Shown here one piece after another: positions 9,225-17,235 of a stretch of 64,000 nucleotides of DNA; within the stretch, counting starts at the first letter, position 1, and every line of letters starts with the position of its first letter. The notes under the pieces are model-generated. The model worked only from the letters and a program-made list of their open reading frames with translations. It was not told where the DNA came from and did no database searches. The translations under genes were made by a program, and so were the position numbers. The stretch spans positions 275,818-339,817 of the forward strand of contig CAWIKP010000019.1 in NCBI GenBank assembly GCA_963836735.1. The letters are read 5' to 3'. Source of the DNA: JACCXG01 sp963836735 (GTDB taxonomy: Bacteria > Acidobacteriota > Vicinamibacteria > Vicinamibacterales > 2-12-FULL-66-21).

Positions 9225-11897
9225 GGAATCCTGCCCTCCTTCGGCAGCAGCGCGGAGAGCTCCGCATCGGTCCAGGGGCGGCTTCGTCCCGTTGTCGCCG
9301 CCCGAACCGCGTTGACGGCCGCCGGATCGACCGGAGCGCCAGTCTGGCCCCATTCGCGGCGCACATACGTGAGGACCGCCGCGATCTGATCGTCGGTGAA
9401 GATCTGGCCAACCGGCGGCATCAGCCCGATCGAGCCTTCCTTGCCGTGCAGCAGGATTCGCACGGGGACCTCAGCCGGCCCCAGCGCGAAGGTCGATCCG
9501 ACCAGCGGCGGTGCGATCTTGTCCATCCCGCGCCCGTCCGGCTGATGGCAGGCCTGACAGACGTTGCGATACACCTCCTGACCGGCCGTGAACCGCTGCT
9601 GCTGTTCGGGGGTCAGCGGCTCGACGGGAGCCGAGGCGCCGGGCTTCCCCGGCCACTCCACCCGCGCGAGCAGTTTCTCCGCACGACCTCCGAGGTCCCC
9701 GCCTTTGGCCGCGAACGCTGTGAAGGAGATCGGTTCGGCGTTGAGCCGCAGCGGCGGCTGCCGCGCAGCGGGTGGGCGCGCGGCTTGCGGGAAGGCGTAG
9801 GACCCGCCGGGACCAGCGCGTCCGCCGGGGCACGTGGGACAAGGTGCACTTGGAGCCGCCGCGGGCCCACCTCCCCTGCGGCCGCCGGTTCCGGGCATCG
9901 CGGCGCCGAGCAGCACCACCTCTGTGCCGCGTATCAACGCTGCGCGTTGCCATTCGGGACGGCTTTCGTCCGCGATCGCACCGAGCAGCTTCTGGCTGGC
10001 AGAATCCTGCCCGCCCCTCGCGATTGTCGCCGCAATCATGGTTACAGCGGCTTCCCGCTGCGGCGTGCTGGCAGGGTCCTTCAGCAACTGTTCGAGCACT
10101 GCGACCTCGCTCCCACGCAGCCCGCTGAGCGTGGCGTCGAGCGTGACGGGATCGTCGCCGCTCCGGTCGAGCAGCCTGACCGCGGCCTGTTCACGCGCGC
10201 TGGCCGGCATCACGCCGAGCGTTGCGGCGAGCTGATGCCGCACGGGCCACTCGGGATCGTCCAGCCGCTTCAGCACCGCCGCCTGCACCGGGTTGTTGGG
10301 CTCGCCCAGCCACCGCTCCGCAATGCGGATCGCGGATACCCGTACGTCGCGCGACGGATCGTCGAGCGCCGCAACGACCGTCGCCGGCTCGATCCCGTCG
10401 AGGCCGTCGAGGGTCCACAGCGCGTGCTGCCTCGTCTTCCAGTCCTTCGCCGTGCGGGCCAGCTGCGTCAGCGCCCCGATCACCGAGCGTTCGTTGCGCT
10501 CGACGAGCTGCCGCTGGGCGAGGTCACGCCACCAGCCATTCGGGTGCGACAGGCGTTCCACCAGCTGCGGTCGCGCTGAGCTGCGCTGCCGTCGATGCGG
10601 TGTCCCGCATCGTGGTCTCGTGCATCACCCGATAGATCCGGCCGAGGCCTGTCGGCGCTTCCAGCTTGCGCGTGACGATGTGGTCGCGGAGATACTCGGT
10701 GATGTCGGCGCGCTGCTGAATCACGCCGCGATACATGTCGACGATGTACAGCGTGCCGTCGGGCGCGTTGGAAAGGTAGACGGGACGGAACCACTCGTCG
10801 GTCGACGCCAGGAACTCGCCGCGCTCGTAGGCCTTTCGCGCCTGCAGCGTCCGGCCGTCGTCTTCGATGATGATCCGGCTCACGAGGTTCGCGGCCGGCT
10901 CGGCCACGAACATGTTGCCGTAGACCTCCGGCGGCAGGCGATCGCCACGGTAGATGAGCGGCGCGCAGACCGACGTGAATTTCGCGAGCGTGCCGTCGGG
11001 CCGATCGATGCCGAACTGGTAGGCGCGATTCGTTCCCGGGTTGGGGCGCACCGGCCAGACGGTATTCACCGCGTTGTCGGGATCCCGGACCGCCTCGTAG
11101 CTGCCGCGGGTGCGGACCAGCGCCGGATTGCGGAGGAAATACGGCGTCGGCACGTAGTCGACGTGCACAGACGACTCGTTCGTGTTCCGGTAGATCCGCC
11201 CGGCGTCGTCCTGGGTGACGCCCCACTCGCCCCGGGTGAGCGTCTTTCGAACCTCGAACTTCCCGTCCTTGAGGCGCAGGTCGATGTCGCCGTTGGCGGT
11301 GTGCATCCAGTTGTCCATCGCCCAGAAGAAGTCGTTGGTGTTCTGCTCGACGCGCGCCTCGCGGCGGCCGTAGAGGTCGGTGACCGACTCCTTCGTGTCC
11401 ATCTTCAGGTCGCCGTTGGTGTCGCGCATCAGCCAGGCGTTCGGCGGCTCGCCGACGAGGACGCCGCGATCCAGCACCTTGAGCGACCGCGCGAGCACCA
11501 GGCCGTCGGCAAAGACCGTGCGCTTGTCCATCACGCCGTCCTGGTCGGTGTCCTCGAGCACGACCACCTTGCCGACCGGCTCCATGTAAGGCTCCGGCGC
11601 CTGAAGATTCGGCACGAAACCCGGCATCTCGACCGCCCACAGGCGTCCCTGGCGGTCCCAGTCGATCACGATCGGATCCTGGATCAGCGGCTCGCTGGCC
11701 ACGAGCTCGATCCGGTAGCCCGGGGGCATGTAGAAGGTCTTCAGCGCGTCTGCCGGGGACAGCGCGGGCGACTCCGGTGATACCTTCTGAACCTCAGGCG
11801 GCCATGGACGATTGACCGGTGACGACTGTTGGCCTGAAACAGTGAGGACGGCGGCGAAGAGCAGCAGCGCCGAGACGCGAGCTCGCGTGAGAGACAT
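9221..11897 (-). CDS. PVC-type haem-binding membrane dehydrogenase with cytochrome c domain, one frame shift
   Basis: A large exported protein of about 891 residues. ATG 11897 starts a signal peptide (ARVSALLLFAAVLTVSGQQ). The N-terminal half is the six-bladed propeller dehydrogenase domain (FYMPPGYRIELVASEPLI, DWDRQGRLWAVEMPGF, DTDQDGVMDKRTVFADGL). HEAT-like repeats follow (DPSRDVRVSAIRIAERWL, DDPEWPVRHQLAATLG). The C-terminal cytochrome c has the haem site CQACHQPDGRGMDKIAPPL and the distal Met loop SIGLMPPVGQIFTDDQ. The protein changes frame near 10570 (between TAAQLSAT and MERLSHPNGWW). Such proteins are thought to oxidise sugars or alcohols in the periplasm and pass electrons to the respiratory chain. 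It diverges from a Gfo/Idh/MocA gene across 42 bp, so a shared promoter region is likely. Confidence 0.9.
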
Positions 11898-11939
11898 GGC
11901 CTCAAGGTACACCAACCGCACAGATCGAGGGCAGACTGC

Positions 11940-13010
11940 ATGACAAAGACCAGAAGGGTGGCAGTAATCGGGCTCGGGCACTGGTATTCCGCGTACGGGC
12001 TGGCGCGCGCGCTGCCCGAGTACCCGGCCGCCACGCTCGTGGCGGCAGCATCGCCTGAACCGCACAAGCTCGAGGCGTATACGTCGACGTTCAAGGTCCC
12101 GGGATACCTCGACTACCGCGAACTGCTGCAACGCGAGGACGTCGACATCGTGCACATCGCCACGCCGGTGTCGGAAATGGCCGATGTCGCGATCGCCGCG
12201 GCCCGGGCAGGCAAGCACATGGTGCTCGGGAAGCCGATGGCGATGACGGTCGCTGAAGCGGACCGCATGGTCGAGGCCGTCGAACAATCCGGCGTGACCT
12301 GCTTTCCCTTTCAGGCGATCGGCCGGCTGCGCGTCGCCGATCTGGTCAGGCGTATTCGCGGCGGCGAGATCGGCGACGTGAAGATCATTCACCAGACCTG
12401 CCGGTGGTCGATCGCCGAGGACTGGTATCAGTCGGGCAAGCCCGGATGGTTCGCGGACCCGCGCTTCGTGCCCGGCGGCGCCTTCATAGACGAGGGGATC
12501 TACTGGGTCGATTTCTTCCGCTACCTGACCGGCAGCGAGGTGGTCGGCGTCGACGCGCGGATGGCCAACCTGGTTCACACCGACATCGCGGTCGAGGACT
12601 GGGGCATGGCGACCTTCACGTTCGCCAACGGCATCATCGCGACACTCGAAGCCTCATGGACGATCAACGCCCCGCGCAAGACCGGGCCCTCACCCAAACA
12701 GAACGCCGTGGTCAGGCTCGAGGTGGTGGGATCGCGCGGCGAAATCGTCGACCAGTCTTTCCGATCGCCCGGCCGGGCGGTGCTCGCCGCCGGCGCCGCC
12801 GACTGGGTCTTCGAGCGCCAGCCGGAAGCCCCGACGTTCGCGCCGCCGGCGCCGTTCCCGCTCAGTCACCTGATCGACTCCCTGGACCAGAACCGCCCGC
12901 CGATTGCCTCCATCCGCGAGGCCAGGGATGCGTTCGCTGCGGCGATGGCGGCTTACGAGTCCGCGAGATTGGGTAAGGCAGTGACGATTGCGGCTGCGCC
13001 CAGGGCTTGA
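11940..13010 (+). CDS. Gfo/Idh/MocA family oxidoreductase
   Basis: A 356-residue NAD(P)-dependent sugar oxidoreductase-like protein with no export signal. The Rossmann motif VAVIGLGHWYSAYGL starts at residue 7. The family KP motif appears as GKPMAMTVAEADRM, where Gly replaces the usual Glu of EKP; the catalytic-site Lys is kept. The C-terminal alpha/beta domain contains DEGIYWVDFFRYLTG in place of the common GxxxHxxD, so the catalytic His is not obvious, which makes a true dehydrogenase role uncertain. Intact frame, ATG 11940. It diverges from the haem-binding dehydrogenase gene, fitting a sugar-oxidation cluster. Confidence 0.87.
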   Translation: MTKTRRVAVIGLGHWYSAYGLARALPEYPAATLVAAASPEPHKLEAYTSTFKVPGYLDYRELLQREDVDIVHIATPVSEMADVAIAAARAGKHMVLGKPMAMTVAEADRMVEAVEQSGVTCFPFQAIGRLRVADLVRRIRGGEIGDVKIIHQTCRWSIAEDWYQSGKPGWFADPRFVPGGAFIDEGIYWVDFFRYLTGSEVVGVDARMANLVHTDIAVEDWGMATFTFANGIIATLEASWTINAPRKTGPSPKQNAVVRLEVVGSRGEIVDQSFRSPGRAVLAAGAADWVFERQPEAPTFAPPAPFPLSHLIDSLDQNRPPIASIREARDAFAAAMAAYESARLGKAVTIAAAPRA

Positions 13011-13025
13011 AGCGCTGCAAAGCCC

Positions 13026-13096
13026 TTTCTTACAAGAGGAGCAGGAGATCAGGAGTTTTTCCTTGAAGAATCATCCTCCTGATCTCTTGTCCTCCT
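13026..13096. repeat. Inverted pair of the CTCCTGATCTCCTG repeat, copies 2 and 3
   Basis: The left copy (13026-13055) is the reverse complement of the 8480-8509 repeat and the right copy (13074-13096) is direct, so the two can form a stem of about 19 bp with mismatches and a loop of about 18 nt (TTTTTCCTTGAAGAATCA). The left copy ends in TTTCTTACA, matching the TGTAAAAAGA end of copy 1. It lies between the Gfo/Idh/MocA stop and nadE. Confidence 0.6.
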
Positions 13097-13142
13097 GTGA
13101 AAAGGTTTTTCGCTATCAAGCTGATACCTTCTTGGTATACCC

Positions 13143-14883
13143 ATGCGAGTCGCGCTGGCCCAACTGAACCCCGTGAGCGGCGATATCGACGGCAACGCGG
13201 AGAAGATCTGCGCCGCGATCGCGGAAGCGGCGCGCCAGGGAGCCGACCTCGTGGTCGCGCCGGAGATGGTGCTGCCCGGTTACTGCATCGGCGACCTGAT
13301 CGAGAACGTCGACTTCCTCGCCGCCAACGAGCGGGCCATCCACCGCATCGCGCAGGCCTCGCTCGGCATCACTTCGATCGTCGGCTTCATCGACTACAAC
13401 CTCCACCAGCAGAACGACAACGGCACGGTCCGGAAGTACAACGCCGCGGCGGTGGTGCGCGATGGTGTCGTCCTGCAGCGCGCACGCAAGTCGCTGCTGC
13501 CCAACTACCGCTACTTCGACGACAAACGGTTCTTCACGCCAGGCGAAACCCGCGAGCCGGTCGACATCCCCACCGCGTCGGGCGCGGTGCGGATCGGCGT
13601 CTCGATCTGCGAGGACATGTGGGACGACTTCTACGAGATCAAGCCGCTGCCGGAGCTCGCCGCCAAAGGCGCATCCGTCCTGCTCAACCTCAATGCGTCA
13701 CCCTTCTATCCCGGCAAGCGGCACGAACGGGACGCCTTGATCCGCCGGCACCTCGCGCAGGTGAACAGACCGCTGGTCTATGTGAACACCGTCGGCGCCG
13801 CCGACAACGGCAAGAACGTGATCGCATTCGACGGCGAGAGCCTGGTCTACGACGGGCACGGCCGCCTGATCGCGATCGGGCCGCAGTTCGAGGAAGAGCT
13901 CCTGGTGGTCGATCTCGGCGAAGATGCGGTCCGCCACGCGGACGTGGAGCTGCCGCCGATCGATCGCGAGCGCGAGGTCTACGACGCGTTGGTCATGGGA
14001 CTCCGCGATTACATGCGGAAGAGCCACTTCACCGAGACCGTCGTGCCGGTCTCGGGCGGGATCGACTCGGCACTGGTCCTCGCGATCGCGGTAGACGCAG
14101 TCGGGCCCGCGCACGTGCGCGCCTACAACCTGCCCTCGCAATACAACACCGACACCACCCGATCGATCGCCGAGCGGCTGTCGTGCGCCCTCGGCGTCCG
14201 TTACGGCGTGATTCCGATCTCGTCGATAGACGAGGACGTGCGCGCCACCTTCGAGCGCCACGCCCACCAGATCGAGCGTTCGCTCACCCGCGAGAATCTG
14301 CACGCCCGTATTCGCGGGCTGCTGATGATGGCGGAATCGAACGACACCGGCGCGCTTCTGCTGTCGTGCGGCAACGAGACCGAAATCGCGCTCGGCTACG
14401 CGACGCTCTACGGCGACATGTGCGGCGGCATCTCGGTGATCGGCGATCTGTCCAAGGTCGACGTCTACCGCCTGGCCCGGCACGTCAACACTCGCCACGG
14501 CCGCGAGATCATTCCGGAAGAGACCTTCACCCTCAAACCGTCGGCCGAGCTCGCGCCCGGACAAGTCGACCCGTTCGACTATTACGTGATGGCGCCCGTC
14601 GTCAGCGAGCTCGCGGAGCGCCGGCGCAGCGTGTCGGAGCTGATCGCGCTGTTCGAGAGCCGAGTCGCTCGACCCGGCCCGCTTCGTGCCCGATCCCGAG
14701 GGCCGCACCGTGTACGACAAGCACACGGTCGAAAGCTTCCGGGCCGTGGTGATCGAAGCCTTCCAGCGCATGCGGAGGTCCGTCTACAAGCGGCTGCAGG
14801 GACCGCCGATTCTCGCCGTGAGCGAACGCGCGTTCGGCTTCGATTTGCGGGAGACGATTATCAATGGGTGGGATGGGGACTGA
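13143..14883 (+). CDS. nadE: Glutamine-dependent NAD+ synthetase, frame-shifted near the end
   Basis: Makes NAD+ from nicotinic acid adenine dinucleotide, ATP and glutamine in the cytoplasm. The N-terminal nitrilase-like glutaminase domain (residues 1 to about 265) shows all three catalytic parts: Glu in VVAPEMVLPGY, Lys in RARKSLLPNYRYFD and Cys in GVSICEDMWDD. The synthetase domain carries the ATP loop ETVVPVSGGIDSALVLAIA, the LPSQYNTDTT segment, TGALLLSCGNETEIALGY and GDLSKVDVYRLAR. The last about 67 residues (PDPEGRTVYDKHTVESF onward) are in another frame; one missing base near 14670 would restore it. Intact length would be about 580, normal for the two-domain enzyme. ATG 13143 has a weak ribosome site. 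A repeat hairpin follows the stop. Confidence 0.93.
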
Positions 14884-14892
14884 GTCACGGTG

Positions 14893-14994
14893 TCGGGGCT
14901 CGGCGGCTCGGGGTCGCGATAGAACCCGCGACTTCGCCCGGTCAGCGCCGTTCTCCCGATCACCCGAGACCCTCCCGAGGCCCGAGCCCCGACT
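14893..14994. repeat. GTCGGGGCTCGGG inverted repeat between converging genes
   Basis: The left arm (14893-14915) begins GTCGGGGCTCGGCGGCTCGG; the right arm (14969-14994) is its imperfect reverse complement (CCGAGGCCCGAGCCCCGACTC). It occupies the gap between the nadE stop and the end of the glycosyltransferase gene. The same GGGGCTCGGG unit builds the hairpin at 55784-55886. It may end transcription from both sides. Confidence 0.55.
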
Positions 14995-15375
14995 CATTCC
15001 CTCCGTCGACACAACCTATGCCGCCGATTCGCGCGAACCAGCACGACGTCCGATCCATCCCCGTCCGGCTGCGGGACGATGACGTAGTCGCCGCGACGGG
15101 CGCTCCGGACGAAGCCGTCGAGGCCCTGGGCCTCGCGGGCCTGGCCGCCGATCACGTGCTCGAGCACGAATCGGTCGGCCCGGGTCCAGCGGTCCTGGTA
15201 GACGCGCTGGCCGGCGAGGGTTTCCCGTTCCGCGAGCAGGAGGCCCTGCACGGTCTGGCGCACATCGCGCATGCGTGTACGAGTAGTAGAAGACCTTTCC
15301 TTCCGCAACGACCAGCGCCATCAGCACGATTCCGGCCAGGACCCGGCGTCGCACCGCGACGCTGCCGGATGACGC
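14994..15375 (-). other. C-terminal continuation of the glycosyltransferase, behind an in-frame stop and a frame shift
   Basis: After the TGA at 15376-15378 the same frame continues with a membrane helix (VLAGIVLMALVVAEGKVFYYSYTH). The next frame, entered near 15295, then supplies a soluble end (MRDVRQTVQGLLLAERETLAGQRVYQDRW and RRGDYVIVPQPDGDGSDVVLV). This is what ArnT-like glycosyltransferases usually have after their last membrane helices, so 14994-16473 is most simply one gene of about 490 residues with a stop and a shift. A separate short gene is less likely, since no good start is present. Confidence 0.6.
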
Positions 15376-16473
15376 TCAAACGAATCCCTGGGCGAAGGTG
15401 CGCCCGACCAGCAGCGCGAACAGCGGGTAGAACGGGTTCAGGTACCACGCGACCTTGGTCTGCATCATCGTCGGGATGAGCACGGTGACCCCAAGCCACG
15501 CACCGGCAATCGCCTGCGCGTACGAATTGCCCGGCAGTTCGCTCCACAGCCCCCGGAACCGCTCGCGCGACAGCGGGAACAGGAAGATCACGACCGCGGC
15601 CGCAATCAGCCACTCGTAGTGATCCTTCTGAAGGTTGTTCGGGTAATACAGCAGCGATCCGGTGTGTCCCTCGAGCGCGGTGGCGGTCCGGGCGACGAAG
15701 TCGTAGTGGAACATCCGGCCGAGGAACTCCCAGCCGTCCAGACGCCAGCGCGCCCAGGCCCAGGCCGCGATCGGCAGCACGAACAGCAGGAGCGCCGCGG
15801 TGAGCGCCGGCCATTGCCGCTGGCCACGCTGCCGGCCGCCCACGACCAGCACCGTCACGGCGAGGATGAGCGGCATGAGCACTGCCATCCCGCGCAGCAG
15901 GAACACCGCCGCGAGGATCGGGCCCAGCCACGCCAGCCGCCAGGGATGCTCGCGCGCAGTCCACAGCGTGACGACCGTGAGCAGCACGAACAGCGTGAAC
16001 AGAGCGTCGGTGTTCGCGCTGCGGCCGGAGTGGACGTAGAGGAACCCGTAGGTCGCGCTCAGCACCAGGCCGGCGAGCAGCGCGGTCGTGGCGCCGAAGG
16101 CGCGGCGCGCCCACAGCATCAGCACCAGCACCGTCAGCCAGGCGGCGAAGGCGGACGCGATCCGCAGCGTGACCAGGTTGATGCCGAAGGCCTTGAAGGA
16201 CAACGCGATCAACCAGATGTTCAGCGGCGGCTTGGTGTTGTAGTAATCCAGCGCGCCGTGGAACGTGGTGCCGATCCAGTTGCCGTTACGGGCGGTCTCG
16301 GCGGCGCTGATCGCATAGAGCGCCTCGTCCCACTCGGTAACGACCTCTCGATCCAGCCGGAAGAACAGGTTGACCGCCGCGAGCGCCAGCACAAGGATGG
16401 CGCCCGCGCGAAACCAACGGTCCCAGCGCGCACGCACCGAACCGTCGTCCTGGCAGGCAGTCGAATCGTGCAC
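15376..16473 (-). CDS. ArnT/PMT-like glycosyltransferase (GT39/GT83 type), main part
   Basis: A polytopic inner-membrane glycosyltransferase of the GT-C fold, 365 residues to the first stop. After helix 1 (AGAILVLALAAVNLFFRL) comes the periplasmic catalytic loop WDEALYAISAAETARNGNWIG with its acidic residues, then FHGALDYYNTKPPLNIWLIAL, the KPPL motif typical of ArnT-like enzymes. About eight further helices follow (LTVLVLMLWARRAFG, ATTALLAGLVLSATYGFLYVHS, HSGRSANTDALF, LAWLGPILAAVFLLRGMAVL). Such enzymes transfer sugar from a polyprenyl phosphate to lipid A, protein or another lipid. The reading stops at TGA 15376 although the expected C-terminal domain continues downstream. It diverges from the SRPBCC gene. 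Confidence 0.85.
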   Translation of the reverse strand: MHDSTACQDDGSVRARWDRWFRAGAILVLALAAVNLFFRLDREVVTEWDEALYAISAAETARNGNWIGTTFHGALDYYNTKPPLNIWLIALSFKAFGINLVTLRIASAFAAWLTVLVLMLWARRAFGATTALLAGLVLSATYGFLYVHSGRSANTDALFTLFVLLTVVTLWTAREHPWRLAWLGPILAAVFLLRGMAVLMPLILAVTVLVVGGRQRGQRQWPALTAALLLFVLPIAAWAWARWRLDGWEFLGRMFHYDFVARTATALEGHTGSLLYYPNNLQKDHYEWLIAAAVVIFLFPLSRERFRGLWSELPGNSYAQAIAGAWLGVTVLIPTMMQTKVAWYLNPFYPLFALLVGRTFAQGFV

Positions 16474-16580
16474 CAGTAGCCTCCCACTCCTGTGTGCATG
16501 GACGAACGACCCCTCGTAAGAGCGCCGGGATTATACACGGAAGGGGCAGGGATGTTCAGTTTCCTGCTGCAGGAGTGGCC

Positions 16581-17075
16581 GTGCTGCGGATCCTGATTCT
16601 CGCCGTCGGAGTGCTCGTCGCCCTGATTTTGCTGTTGATCGCGATCGGGTATGCCCTGCCGATCGGCCACGTTGCGTCCCGCGAGACCCGGTTGGGGGCG
16701 CCGCCAGAGCGGGTCTTCAGCGTGCTGCGCGACGTCGAGAAATTCCCCACCTGGCGATCCGACGTCAAGAGCGTCGAGGTCCTCGCCGGCACACCCGTGC
16801 TCCGCTGGAGGGAGCGTGGAGACAACGACATCACGTTCGAGATGGAGACCGTCGAGCCACCCAGGAAGATGGTGACCCGCATCGCGGACAAGACGCTGCC
16901 GTTCGGCGGCGCGTGGACCTACGAGCTGTCACCGCAGGATGGCGGCACCCGGCTGGTCATCACGGAGAACGGCGAAGTCTACAACCCGCTGTTTCGATTC
17001 ATGTCCCGCTTCGTGTTCGGGCACACGGCCACGATCGACAGGTTTCTGGAGGACCTGGGGCGTCACGTGCGATAG
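16581..17075 (+). CDS. SRPBCC-fold protein with N-terminal membrane anchor
   Basis: About 164 residues: one N-terminal membrane helix (LILAVGVLVALILLLIAIGYAL) followed by a START/Bet v1-like SRPBCC domain (PPERVFSVLRDVEKFPTWRSDVKSVEVL, then WTYELSPQDGGTRLVITENGEVYNPLF). The domain forms a hydrophobic cavity that binds lipids or other apolar ligands; the ligand here is unknown. GTG 16581 is the preferred start because AGGAG lies five bases before it and the helix begins directly after. An upstream in-frame ATG at 16494 would add a poorly conserved leader. Anchored at the membrane with the domain probably outside the cytoplasm. A long hairpin fills the gap to the converging receptor gene. Confidence 0.8.
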   Translation: MLRILILAVGVLVALILLLIAIGYALPIGHVASRETRLGAPPERVFSVLRDVEKFPTWRSDVKSVEVLAGTPVLRWRERGDNDITFEMETVEPPRKMVTRIADKTLPFGGAWTYELSPQDGGTRLVITENGEVYNPLFRFMSRFVFGHTATIDRFLEDLGRHVR

Positions 17076-17076
17076 G

Positions 17077-17226
17077 GTCAACTCCCAACTCCCACTTCCA
17101 ACTCCCAAGCGGAACCCTTCGAACAGCGGGGCGAAGACGGACCAGACAGCTGGTTCGATCGTCTTCCACCCCATTGTTCGAACGTGTCTCCCCTTGGGAG
17201 TTGGGAGTTGGAAGTTGGGAGTTGAC
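17077..17226. terminator. 150-nt imperfect hairpin between converging genes
   Basis: The outer arms are GTCAACTCCCAACTCCCACT... (17077-17109) and CTTGGGAGTTGGGAGTTGGA... (17193-17226), built from repeats of CAACTCCC. An inner stem pairs TTCGAACAGCGGGGCGAAGAC with GTCTTCCACCCCATTGTTCG, and the apex is ACCA-GACAGC-TGGT. The whole structure fits almost exactly between the SRPBCC stop (17075) and the receptor stop (17236). It could terminate both transcripts or be a mobile repeat; the function is not shown. Confidence 0.55.
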
Positions 17227-17235
17227 GAGATCAAG

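Noticed and set aside
8924..10579. A 551-codon open frame opposite the haem-binding dehydrogenase and hexulose-phosphate-like genes
   Set aside because: No family motif; the minus-strand genes are supported by cytochrome c and DxKxxD motifs.
11940..13010. Treating GKP instead of EKP as a sequence error
   Set aside because: The frame is intact and the flanking residues are well conserved, so a real substitution is more likely; reported as a finding instead.
13097..14752. A 551-codon open frame overlapping nadE in another plus frame
   Set aside because: Composition is arginine-rich with no motif, and the nadE frame carries all catalytic residues of both domains.
15619..16479. A 286-codon open frame opposite the glycosyltransferase
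   Set aside because: Arg/Gln/Glu-rich shadow; the minus strand has membrane helices and the KPPL motif.
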